Positions 37,701 to 46,772 of a stretch of DNA of 64,000 nt are shown here, piece after piece. Position 1 is the stretch's first letter; every line of letters starts with the position of its first letter. Source of the stretch: Flavobacteriaceae bacterium (GTDB lineage Bacteria > Bacteroidota > Bacteroidia > Flavobacteriales > Flavobacteriaceae); the NCBI GenBank assembly GCA_018657955.1, contig JABHWD010000018.1, positions 1 to 64,000 of the forward strand, written 5' to 3'. A model generated the notes under the pieces. The model was not told where the DNA came from and searched no databases. It worked only from the letters and a program-made list of their open reading frames with translations. The translations under genes and the position numbers were made by a program.

Positions 37701-40460
37701 CTATTTCAATATTTGATTATCCTTTTCAGGGTTAAATACATATTCAATCACCTCTCTATGCCTTTTTTCAAATCTGATGGAACTGCCAGCTGCAGTTGCC
37801 CCATAATTTCTTCTAGATGCAATTCTAAAATCCTTTGCTTCTTTTAGATTCATTAGTAAAAATCCATATGCCCCCATATTTCTAGGCTCTTCTTGTGCCC
37901 ATACAATATCAGAAACGTTAGAATATTTTTTTATAATTGACCTAATAACCTCCTTAGGCAATGGGAATAATTGTTCTATTCTAACAATTGCCAAATTATT
38001 ACGTCCAAGTCTTTCCTTTTCTTCTAGTAAGTCGTAATAAAACTTCCCTGTGACAAATACTATACTATCAATTGTTTTTGGATCTGCATCAGTATCATCA
38101 ATAACAACTTGAAATCCACCTTTTGTAAATTCATCAACACTAGAAAATACTCTTGAATGCCTTAATAAACTTTTTGGGGTAAAAACTATCAAAGGCTTTC
38201 TATAATTGGTTTTCATTTGTCTTCTAAGAAGGTGATACATGTTTGCTGGTGTAGTACAATTGGCTACAAAAACATTGTCCTTTGCACATAGCTGTAAATA
38301 TCTTTCAACTCTTGCAGAAGAATGCTCAGATCCTTGCCCTTCATATCCATGGGGCAATAGTAAAACTATTCCATTTGATGTTTTCCATTTGTCTTCACCT
38401 GAAAAAATGTATTGATCTATTATAATTTGCGCACCATTACCAAAATCTCCAAACTGTGCCTCCCAAATAGTAAGAGTATTTGGGTTGCTCATTGCATAAC
38501 CGTATTCAAACCCTAACACACCATATTCAGATAATAAAGAATTGTAAATTGAAAAAGTGCCTTGACCTTCAGATATATTATTATGTAAAATTATCTTTTC
38601 TTCACTTTCCTCAACCTTGACGACAGAATGACGATGTGAAAAAGTCCCTCTTTCAACATCTTGTCCTGATATTCTAACATTAAATCCTTCTTCTAATAGG
38701 CTTCCATACGCTAAATGTTCAGCCATTGACCAATCTAGCTTATCATTATTGAACATATCAAGTCTAGAAGAAATTAATTTTTTAATTTTATTTATGAATT
38801 TTTTATCATTTGGTAAAGTTGAAATAATTTCAACAATTTTTTCAAGCTTAATTCTAGGATATGTTGTGTTAACTGGCAACATCATTTCTTTTTTATTTGC
38901 TCTAGAGAATAATTTCCATTCATCATCCATAAAATCTGTGATCTTCGTTTTCTTAACTTTCTTAGAATCTTTTAATTCATCTTCAAGCCATTTTTTATAG
39001 TTGCTCTCTAACTCATTAACATATTTTTCATTAATTACTCCTTCATTAATTAATTTGTCAGCATAAATCTTTTTTGGGTTAGGATGCTGAGCTATAATTT
39101 TATATAGTTTTGGCTGAGTAAATCTAGGCTCATCTCCTTCATTATGACCGTATTTTCTATAGCCAAGTAAATCAATAAAAACATCTTTTTTAAATTCCAT
39201 TCTAAAATCTAAGGCAAATAAAATAGCATGAACTACAGATTCTACATCATCTGCATTAACATGTAATACTGGAGATAAAGTTACCTTTCCGACATCTGTA
39301 CAATAGGAGCTTGACCTTCCATCTAAATAATTCGTAGTAAAACCTATTTGATTATTTACAACAATATGTATTGTCCCATTTGTTTGATATCCATTAAGTT
39401 GAGACATTTGTACTAACTCATAAACTAATCCCTGACCAGCAATTGCAGCATCTCCATGGATAATTATTGGAAGTACTTTTTCAAAATTTTCTGGGAAGTG
39501 TAAATCTTGTTTTGATCTAACAATTCCATTAACTATTGATCCAACAGCTTCTAAATGAGATGGATTTGGAGCAATATTTAAATTGATTTTTTTGCCTTTT
39601 ATTGTTTCTCTATTACTAGTCCAGCCTAAATGATATTTTACATCTCCATCAAATATTTTCTCCTCATAATCTTTCCCTTCAAACTCGTTAAAAATATTTT
39701 TAGCTGATTTTCCAAAAATATTCACCAGAGTACTTAATCTTCCTCTATGGGCCATCCCCATAACAAATTCTTTAATTCCTTTATCTGCAGCAATTTCAAT
39801 CAAAATATCTAAAGCAGGAATTAATGATTCGCCTCCCTCAAGTGAAAATCTCTTTTGCCCTACATATTTTGTGTGCAAAAAGCTCTCAAATGAAACTGCT
39901 TCTACAAGTTTGCCAAGTAATCGTTTCTTTTGATTAACAGAAAGTTTGGGATGATTATTGTTGATGTTTAATTTGTTTTGAATCCAATCAATTATCCTTG
40001 GATTTCGTATATACATATATTCAATACCAATTGAATCGCAATATATTTCAGTAAGATGTTGAATTATAATTCGTAAAGGCTGTGGGCCTATCCCTAGGAT
40101 TTCTCCTGCATTAAATACAGTATCTAAATCATCATTAGATAAATCAAAATACTCAATAGCCAAACTAGGATTATATGATCTTCTGTCTCTAACTGGATTA
40201 GTTCTAGTAAATAGATGGCCTCTTGATCGATAGCCATTTATTAAATTTATTACATTAAACTCTTTTTGAACATGATCTGGAATTTGTGAAGTAACCCCTT
40301 CAACAATTTCTCCTTGAAAAAGCTTATTACTTCCAAAATCATAACCCTGAAAAAAAGCTCTCCAACTCGGCTCTACTGAATCAGGGTCCTTTAAATATTG
40401 ATCATACAAGTCGGCAAAGAAAACCGTATGAGCAGCGTTTAAAAAAGAAAAATTATCCAT
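37701..40460 (-). CDS. odhA: 2-oxoglutarate dehydrogenase E1
   Basis: FVMGMAHRGRLSTLVNIFGK, IHGDAAIAGQGLVYE, LLPHGYEGQGSEHSSARVERYLQLCA. Confidence 0.97.
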   Translation of the reverse strand: MDNFSFLNAAHTVFFADLYDQYLKDPDSVEPSWRAFFQGYDFGSNKLFQGEIVEGVTSQIPDHVQKEFNVINLINGYRSRGHLFTRTNPVRDRRSYNPSLAIEYFDLSNDDLDTVFNAGEILGIGPQPLRIIIQHLTEIYCDSIGIEYMYIRNPRIIDWIQNKLNINNNHPKLSVNQKKRLLGKLVEAVSFESFLHTKYVGQKRFSLEGGESLIPALDILIEIAADKGIKEFVMGMAHRGRLSTLVNIFGKSAKNIFNEFEGKDYEEKIFDGDVKYHLGWTSNRETIKGKKINLNIAPNPSHLEAVGSIVNGIVRSKQDLHFPENFEKVLPIIIHGDAAIAGQGLVYELVQMSQLNGYQTNGTIHIVVNNQIGFTTNYLDGRSSSYCTDVGKVTLSPVLHVNADDVESVVHAILFALDFRMEFKKDVFIDLLGYRKYGHNEGDEPRFTQPKLYKIIAQHPNPKKIYADKLINEGVINEKYVNELESNYKKWLEDELKDSKKVKKTKITDFMDDEWKLFSRANKKEMMLPVNTTYPRIKLEKIVEIISTLPNDKKFINKIKKLISSRLDMFNNDKLDWSMAEHLAYGSLLEEGFNVRISGQDVERGTFSHRHSVVKVEESEEKIILHNNISEGQGTFSIYNSLLSEYGVLGFEYGYAMSNPNTLTIWEAQFGDFGNGAQIIIDQYIFSGEDKWKTSNGIVLLLPHGYEGQGSEHSSARVERYLQLCAKDNVFVANCTTPANMYHLLRRQMKTNYRKPLIVFTPKSLLRHSRVFSSVDEFTKGGFQVVIDDTDADPKTIDSIVFVTGKFYYDLLEEKERLGRNNLAIVRIEQLFPLPKEVIRSIIKKYSNVSDIVWAQEEPRNMGAYGFLLMNLKEAKDFRIASRRNYGATAAGSSIRFEKRHREVIEYVFNPEKDNQILK

Positions 40461-40486
40461 TATAAAAATTTCTATTTTTCAGATTA

Positions 40487-40494
40487 CAAAGGTA
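40487..40494 (-). promoter_or_regulatory. Candidate -7 element upstream of odhA
   Basis: Reverse strand TACCTTTG matches TANNTTTG; no matching -33 box found at 19 nt. Confidence 0.25.
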
Positions 40495-40523
40495 ATTAAT
40501 TTTAATTAAAAAGAATAGTAAAA

Positions 40524-41498
40524 CTATATCTTCCTTTGCGTAAGTGAATTACCAAAATTATACAGAAATTCATTTTTTTCCTTAGGCAATTTAAGTGATT
40601 CTAAAATTTGAAATGCATTATCAGTGTGTTTTTGAATTTCAGCAGCAATTTCATTTTCAATATTGCATTTATTATACAAGTTTTTAACCAAAGCTATTTT
40701 TTCTTGAGGATTATCATGGCAACTATTATATAGTGAAATTAAATCAGATTTTTCATCGTCTGAAAGTAGCTCAAGTGTCTTTATGTATAAGAATGTTTTC
40801 TTTTTTTTAATTATATCGCCACCTATTTTTTTGCCAAAAGCATTTTCATTGCCAAAACAATCAAGATAATCATCTTGCAATTGAAATGCTATGCCTAGAT
40901 TCTTGCCAAATTCATAAATTTTCTCTTGTTCTTTTAATGTTGCATCTGCTATAATTGCTCCCATTTTCATTGCTGCACCAATTAATTCAGCAGTTTTACA
41001 GGTTATCATTAATATATATTCATCTAGGGATATTTCCTGCTTTTTTTCAAAATCTATATCTAATTGTTGGCCTTCACATACCTTTATTGCTGTTTTGCTA
41101 AATAGTGTTGCCATTGGCACAAAAATATTTGCTTCATAATTTTCAAATATCTGATAGGCTAAAATTAACATCACATCTCCAGATAAAATTGCAATACTGC
41201 TATCCCACTTTTTGTGCACTGTAATATTTCCTCTTCTAAGATCTGCAGAATCCATAATGTCATCATGAACTAAGGAGAAAGCATGAAAAACCTCACCAGC
41301 TAATGCAGCATTTAGTGCTTTTTTCGCTGATCCAGAAAAAATATCTGTACTTACTAATGTTAATATGGGTCTAATTCTTTTTCCTTCAAGATTTAAAATA
41401 TAGTTTACAGGATCATATAGATTTTTAGGAACTGCATTGACTGTGTATTTTTCTAGATGATCAGTAAACATTTGATGATATTGAGAAAGAGAAAGCAT
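40524..41498 (-). CDS. Polyprenyl synthetase
   Basis: GKRIRPILTLVS, LVHDDIMDSADLRRG, FQLQDDYLDCFGN aspartate-rich motifs. Confidence 0.93.
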   Translation of the reverse strand: MLSLSQYHQMFTDHLEKYTVNAVPKNLYDPVNYILNLEGKRIRPILTLVSTDIFSGSAKKALNAALAGEVFHAFSLVHDDIMDSADLRRGNITVHKKWDSSIAILSGDVMLILAYQIFENYEANIFVPMATLFSKTAIKVCEGQQLDIDFEKKQEISLDEYILMITCKTAELIGAAMKMGAIIADATLKEQEKIYEFGKNLGIAFQLQDDYLDCFGNENAFGKKIGGDIIKKKKTFLYIKTLELLSDDEKSDLISLYNSCHDNPQEKIALVKNLYNKCNIENEIAAEIQKHTDNAFQILESLKLPKEKNEFLYNFGNSLTQRKI

Positions 41499-41621
41499 CC
41501 TATAATAATATTTGAGTTAAATGTATAATAAAATCCTAATTAAAAAAAGCCTGTGAAAATTATAAAATATGATAGAGTTATAAATAATATCTTCTTAAAT
41601 TTGCAAATGTAAACTGTCGTT

Positions 41622-43370
41622 ATGTATAGGACTCATAATTGTGGAGAATTAAGGAAATCTGATATTGGAAAGCAGGTTACCCTTTCTGGATGGGTACAAA
41701 AAATTCGAGATAAAGGATTTATGATTTGGGTAGATATGCGAGACAGATATGGGATCTCTCAATTAATCTTTGATGAACAAAGAACAAGCAAAGATTTATT
41801 AAATCAAGCAAAATCATTAGGCCGTGAGTTTGTAATACAAATACATGGCGAGGTCATTGAAAGGGCTTCTAAAAATCAAAACATTCCAACAGGAGATATT
41901 GAAATATTAGTTAAAGAACTTACAATACTGAATAGTTCTACTACTCCTCCTTTTACAATAGAAGATAATACAGATGGGGGTGAAGAGCTAAGAATGAAGT
42001 ACAGATATTTAGATATTCGCAGAGAGCCTATAAAGAAAAATTTAATCCTAAGACATGAAATCACTCAACAAGTAAGGAAATATCTTTCGGACAATTCATT
42101 TATAGAAGTAGAAACGCCATGTTTAATAAAATCAACTCCAGAAGGAGCTAGAGATTTTATTGTTCCATCAAGGATTAATGAAGGGGATTTTTATGCTCTA
42201 CCCCAATCTCCTCAAACATTTAAACAGTTATTAATGGTGGCTGGTCTAGATAAATATTTTCAAATTGTCAAATGCTTTAGAGATGAAGATTTAAGAGCAG
42301 ATCGTCAGCCTGAATTTACGCAAATAGATTGCGAAATGGCATTTGTTGAACAAGATGATGTTTTAAATACTTTTGAAGGTCTTATAACTGATATATTTAA
42401 AAAAATCAAAAAAATTGATATAAATAAATTTCCAAAGATTACATATGAACAAGCAATAGAAATCTATGGAACTGACAAGCCTGATATTAGATTTGGGATG
42501 GAATTTGTAGAATTAAATGATGTGTGTCAGCATAAAGATTTTAATATGTTTAATTCTGCAGAATTAGTTGTAGGAATTGTTGTCAATGGGGGGAATACAT
42601 TTACAAGAAAAGAAATTGACAAATATATTGATTGGATAAAAACACCTCAAGTGGGAGCAATGGGCATGGTATATTTAAGATGTAATGATGATGGTGGATT
42701 TAAATCTTCTGTTGACAAATTTTATGATCAAGCTGATCTGAAAAATATCGCAGAAAAAACTAAAGCAAATAAAGGCGATTTAATTATGATTTTATCTGGA
42801 GATAAAAATAAGGTTAGATCACAACTTGGCGCACTTCGCCTTGAATTAGCTAAAAATCTAGGGCTTAGAAATTCAGAAGAATTTGCTCCATTATGGGTTG
42901 TAGATTTTCCATTATTAAACTGGGATGAAGAAGAAAATAAATTTCATGCAATGCACCATCCATTTACTTCTCCAAAACCAGATCAAATAGACCTTTTAAA
43001 AACCTCTCCTAGTTCTGTAAAAGCTAATGCATATGATCTAGTAATTAATGGAAATGAAATAGGTGGTGGATCTATTAGAATCCATAATAAAAGTGTTCAA
43101 GAACAAATGTTTAAGTGTCTTGGATTTACAAAAAAAGAGTCAGAAGAACAATTTGGGTTTCTAATGAATGCATTTAAGTATGGTTCTCCTCCTCATGGAG
43201 GTATAGCATTTGGGCTTGATAGATTAGTTGCAATACTTGGTGGGAGTGAAACTATCAGAGACTTCATAGCATTTCCAAAAAATAATGCGGGGAGAGATGT
43301 TATGATTGATTCGCCCTCAAAAATATCTAAAGAACAACTGAAAGAGCTTAAATTAAAACAAGACCTATAA
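41622..43370 (+). CDS. aspS: Aspartyl-tRNA synthetase
   Basis: [42 protein letters not shown]; class II motifs; [17 protein letters not shown]. Confidence 0.97.
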   Translation: MYRTHNCGELRKSDIGKQVTLSGWVQKIRDKGFMIWVDMRDRYGISQLIFDEQRTSKDLLNQAKSLGREFVIQIHGEVIERASKNQNIPTGDIEILVKELTILNSSTTPPFTIEDNTDGGEELRMKYRYLDIRREPIKKNLILRHEITQQVRKYLSDNSFIEVETPCLIKSTPEGARDFIVPSRINEGDFYALPQSPQTFKQLLMVAGLDKYFQIVKCFRDEDLRADRQPEFTQIDCEMAFVEQDDVLNTFEGLITDIFKKIKKIDINKFPKITYEQAIEIYGTDKPDIRFGMEFVELNDVCQHKDFNMFNSAELVVGIVVNGGNTFTRKEIDKYIDWIKTPQVGAMGMVYLRCNDDGGFKSSVDKFYDQADLKNIAEKTKANKGDLIMILSGDKNKVRSQLGALRLELAKNLGLRNSEEFAPLWVVDFPLLNWDEEENKFHAMHHPFTSPKPDQIDLLKTSPSSVKANAYDLVINGNEIGGGSIRIHNKSVQEQMFKCLGFTKKESEEQFGFLMNAFKYGSPPHGGIAFGLDRLVAILGGSETIRDFIAFPKNNAGRDVMIDSPSKISKEQLKELKLKQDL

Positions 43371-43373
43371 ATA

Positions 43374-43589
43374 ATGAAATGGGTTGTTTATGTATTACTA
43401 ATTTTATCAATACTTCTAATAACTTCTGGGTATCTAATAGATGATATTAATTCTGAGAAATTTATAGGAGGGGGTACATTAATTTTATTCTTTATAGTAA
43501 TACCATTATTTCTTTATTACAGATGGAAAAATAAAAAACTTAAAGATTTTATTTTGGATAATAAAGAGCTAGAAAAAATGAAAAATTAA
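43374..43589 (+). CDS. Small two-TM hypothetical membrane protein
   Basis: Starts 3 nt after aspS; two hydrophobic segments and a charged tail. Confidence 0.6.
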   Translation: MKWVVYVLLILSILLITSGYLIDDINSEKFIGGGTLILFFIVIPLFLYYRWKNKKLKDFILDNKELEKMKN

Positions 43590-44035
43590 TTTAAATTCCT
43601 TCTAGTAATAAAAAACTTTTCTAACATATCCTTAGATTCATTTTCTAAAATACCACTACTAACTTTTGTTTTAGGATGAAGTTTGCTTCCCATTGTAGTA
43701 AATCCCCTTTTTAAATCTTTTGCGGCATAAAATAAATGGGAGATCCTACTCCAGTATAATGCGCCTGCACACATTTGACAAGGTTCTAGAGTAACATACA
43801 TAGTACATCCATCCAAGAATTTACCACCAAGATAATTTTCAGCAGCTGTTATTGCTAATATCTCTGCATGTGCTGTAACATCATTTAATGTCTCTGTTAA
43901 ATTATGTCCTCTTGCTATAATTTGATTATCTATAACAACTACAGCGCCTATAGGAACCTCTCCTTTTGATAAAGCCATCTGCGCTTCCTCAATAGCCTTA
44001 TTCATAAAATATTTACTATCGTATTCTAATTTCAT
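43586..44035 (-). CDS. tadA: Nucleoside deaminase, tRNA-adenosine deaminase-like
   Basis: VTAHAEILAITAAENYLG and TLEPCQMCAGALYWSRI zinc-site motifs. Confidence 0.92.
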   Translation of the reverse strand: MKLEYDSKYFMNKAIEEAQMALSKGEVPIGAVVVIDNQIIARGHNLTETLNDVTAHAEILAITAAENYLGGKFLDGCTMYVTLEPCQMCAGALYWSRISHLFYAAKDLKRGFTTMGSKLHPKTKVSSGILENESKDMLEKFFITRRNLN

Positions 44036-44042
44036 TAAAATC

Positions 44043-44261
44043 CTATTCTATAATGATTTTGTAATTAGTTTCAAATTGACTGTTATTAATGTTTAGAATA
44101 TATATACCACTAGATAAATTTGAAACATTAATGTCTTTGGTTTGGTAAGAAAATTTTTCAATATTATCATCTAAATAATTATTAATAATATCACTTTGCT
44201 GAGCAGATACTGATAAGATTATAAATGTTATTATAAATGAAAATATACTTCTAGTATTCAT
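44043..44261 (-). CDS. Mini-protein: signal peptide plus T9SS type A-like sorting tail
   Basis: MNTRSIFSFIITFIILSVSAQ followed by KDINVSNLSSGIYILNINNSQFETNYKIIIE; overlaps dgt by 11 nt. Confidence 0.6.
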   Translation of the reverse strand: MNTRSIFSFIITFIILSVSAQQSDIINNYLDDNIEKFSYQTKDINVSNLSSGIYILNINNSQFETNYKIIIE

Positions 44262-45585
44262 TGGCTGTTATTTTTTTATACACTAGAAGTGCTTGACTAT
44301 CTGAAAAAGATGCAATATAATGGCATATCTCTAAAATCCTGCTATATAGGTCTGGTTTATTAAGATCTATTGTCTTTGGTAATAGGCTTAGTATCAACTT
44401 ATCATAACTATTAGAATTCCCTGCATGCATATTATTTGCTGCAGTAATATAACTTTCTAATAATACGCTTATAAGATTATAGCCAGCAATTTCTTTTTCT
44501 ATGACTTCCTTAGATTCATATATATTCTCTACACTAATTTTAATTATATCTGAAATCTGAGCTTTATATTTGCTTCGATCCAAAAGAGATGATTGAAAAA
44601 CTCCTTGAATTATCTCTGTTTCATTCTTCATAAATATCTCAACACATTCATTTATCAAAGTGTTTATAGACAATGCTCTTAAGTAACTTATCCTGTCGGT
44701 TGTATTACTTAATTGGTGATACTTTTCAGTATTAATTGAATCCCTTACCAGATTAATTAAATATTCTAAAGCAAATTCTTCTTCAATTAATCCAAGATTT
44801 ATCCCATCCTCAAAGTCAATTATTGTATAACAGATGTCATCAGCTGCCTCAACTAAATATGCTAATGGATGCCTAATATAACTTTCTGTTTCATCCTTTG
44901 TCAAACCAAGTTCCCCTGCTACGTCATTAAATACATCTACTTCACTTTGAAAGAATCCATATTTCTTATGTGACGCATTTTTAGTTGGCCTTTTAGGAAG
45001 TGATTCTTTAGGGTATTTTACAAAAGCTCCCAAGGTAGCATAACTTAATCGAAGTCCTCCTTCTCTTCCAATTCGAGATTGTGTTAAAATTTTAAAACCA
45101 TTAGCATTACCTTCAAAATCACACAAATCTTGATATTGTTTTTTAGTTAAATCCTTGGAAAATTCTTTACCTTTTTCAGAAATAAAAAACTGACCAATAG
45201 ATTTTTCTCCAGAATGACCAAATGGAGGATTCCCGATATCATGAGCTAATGAAGCAGAAGCTACTATCGCACCAAAATCATTGGATTGGTATTCATGTGT
45301 TTCTCTTAAGTCTGGATATTTGTCTAATATTTTCAAACCAACCTTTCTGCCTAAAGATCTTCCCACAACGCTAACTTCCAAACTATGAGTTAGTCTTGTA
45401 TGTACAAAATCTTCGCTGGAAAGTGGGACTACCTGTGTTTTATCTTGAAGACTTCTAAATTCTGAAGAAAAAATTATTCTATCATAATCCACTTCAAATC
45501 CAAGACGGGTTTCGTCCTGATCTTTTCTTTCTCTTTTTTGAGTATCACCAAATCTTTTTAATGATAATAATTTTTCCCAGTTCAT
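44251..45585 (-). CDS. dgt: dGTP triphosphohydrolase
   Basis: HD-domain motifs HTRLTHSLEVSVVGRSLG and SLAHDIGNPPFGHSGE. Confidence 0.94.
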   Translation of the reverse strand: MNWEKLLSLKRFGDTQKRERKDQDETRLGFEVDYDRIIFSSEFRSLQDKTQVVPLSSEDFVHTRLTHSLEVSVVGRSLGRKVGLKILDKYPDLRETHEYQSNDFGAIVASASLAHDIGNPPFGHSGEKSIGQFFISEKGKEFSKDLTKKQYQDLCDFEGNANGFKILTQSRIGREGGLRLSYATLGAFVKYPKESLPKRPTKNASHKKYGFFQSEVDVFNDVAGELGLTKDETESYIRHPLAYLVEAADDICYTIIDFEDGINLGLIEEEFALEYLINLVRDSINTEKYHQLSNTTDRISYLRALSINTLINECVEIFMKNETEIIQGVFQSSLLDRSKYKAQISDIIKISVENIYESKEVIEKEIAGYNLISVLLESYITAANNMHAGNSNSYDKLILSLLPKTIDLNKPDLYSRILEICHYIASFSDSQALLVYKKITANEY

Positions 45586-45749
45586 TGTTTTATTTCCTGA
45601 TAAGCAATATTATCAACTACCAATCATTTTAGATAATTTTATTTGAGATTACAGACTACCTCTGGCCAAGGCAAGTTTTTATTTATAATAAAGATAACAT
45701 TTAGTTAACAATTAATTCATATTGGAGAATGATATTTGTATTGACATAA

Positions 45750-46769
45750 ATGTTGTCTATCATGATTAAAAATATATTTGTAATCATATCTATCTTGTTG
45801 CCGTTGATTAGCTTCTCACAAAACAATACATCAAATTTAGATGCTAAAGGTCAACCACATTTTAAAGTTTTTTGGAATTATCATTATGATTATACAAAAG
45901 ATGCTGAACAAGTAAGCGCCTTTGAGTTATCACGAGTTTATCTTGGGTATAAATATACATTTGATGAAAAGTTTTCTGCAAAGATTACCTATGATATAGG
46001 CAAAAATGATGCAGGGAGCAATCATACTGCATTTGTAAAAATTGCTCAATTGGATTATAAAATTGACCCTAGTATTAAAATCAGTATGGGATTATTTAGG
46101 GGAAAACAATATAATGATCAAACAAAATTTTGGGGCTATAGGTATATATATAAAATGCTTCAGGGTGAAAATAAATTTGGCCCGAGTGCTGATTTAGGAA
46201 TTAATGCAGAATTTAAAATTAGTAAAGCACTAATGGCAAATCTATTCATTGTAAATGGAGAAGGTTATAAAAATGTTCAAGATGATGATGGCAATCAAAG
46301 ATTTGGCATGAACCTGATTTATAATCCATCAAAACAAATAACCACTAAATTATATTATGACACGCATACATCTGAAAATTCTAAATCCTTAAATAATATT
46401 GCATTTTTTGCGGGATATAAAGCTAGTTCTTGGAGAATAGGTGCAGAATATAATAAAATGGAAAATGGGACAAACTATAAAACAGCAATAGATGATCATA
46501 ATTTAGATGGTATCTCTGTATATGGTAGTTATGTGCTTAATAATAAGATTGAAATATTTGCTCGATTTGATGAAATATCTTCAAATACATTAACTGGCCA
46601 AGACAATAGCTGGAACTATGAAAAAGATGGAGCTCTAATAATCTTTGGAGCGCAATACATCGCAGCAAAAGGAATAAAATTTTCAATAAACTCTAGAAAT
46701 TTTAATTATATTAATGATGATATAAAAGATTCATCATTAATATATTTTAACGCTGAATTTAAATTATAA
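45750..46769 (+). CDS. Outer-membrane porin-like beta-barrel
   Basis: Signal peptide (SFSQ), alternating amphipathic strands, adjacent to phosphate transporter; C-terminal strand YFNAEFKL. Confidence 0.7.
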   Translation: MLSIMIKNIFVIISILLPLISFSQNNTSNLDAKGQPHFKVFWNYHYDYTKDAEQVSAFELSRVYLGYKYTFDEKFSAKITYDIGKNDAGSNHTAFVKIAQLDYKIDPSIKISMGLFRGKQYNDQTKFWGYRYIYKMLQGENKFGPSADLGINAEFKISKALMANLFIVNGEGYKNVQDDDGNQRFGMNLIYNPSKQITTKLYYDTHTSENSKSLNNIAFFAGYKASSWRIGAEYNKMENGTNYKTAIDDHNLDGISVYGSYVLNNKIEIFARFDEISSNTLTGQDNSWNYEKDGALIIFGAQYIAAKGIKFSINSRNFNYINDDIKDSSLIYFNAEFKL

Positions 46770-46772
46770 AAA

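Noticed and set aside
41596-41603. TAAATTTG upstream of aspS, TACTTTTG upstream of actA (7124-7131) and CAAATATA upstream of the thioredoxin gene (16570-16577) as promoters
   Set aside because: Good -7-like boxes, but no TTTG at the expected distance; such 8-mers are frequent by chance in AT-rich sequence.
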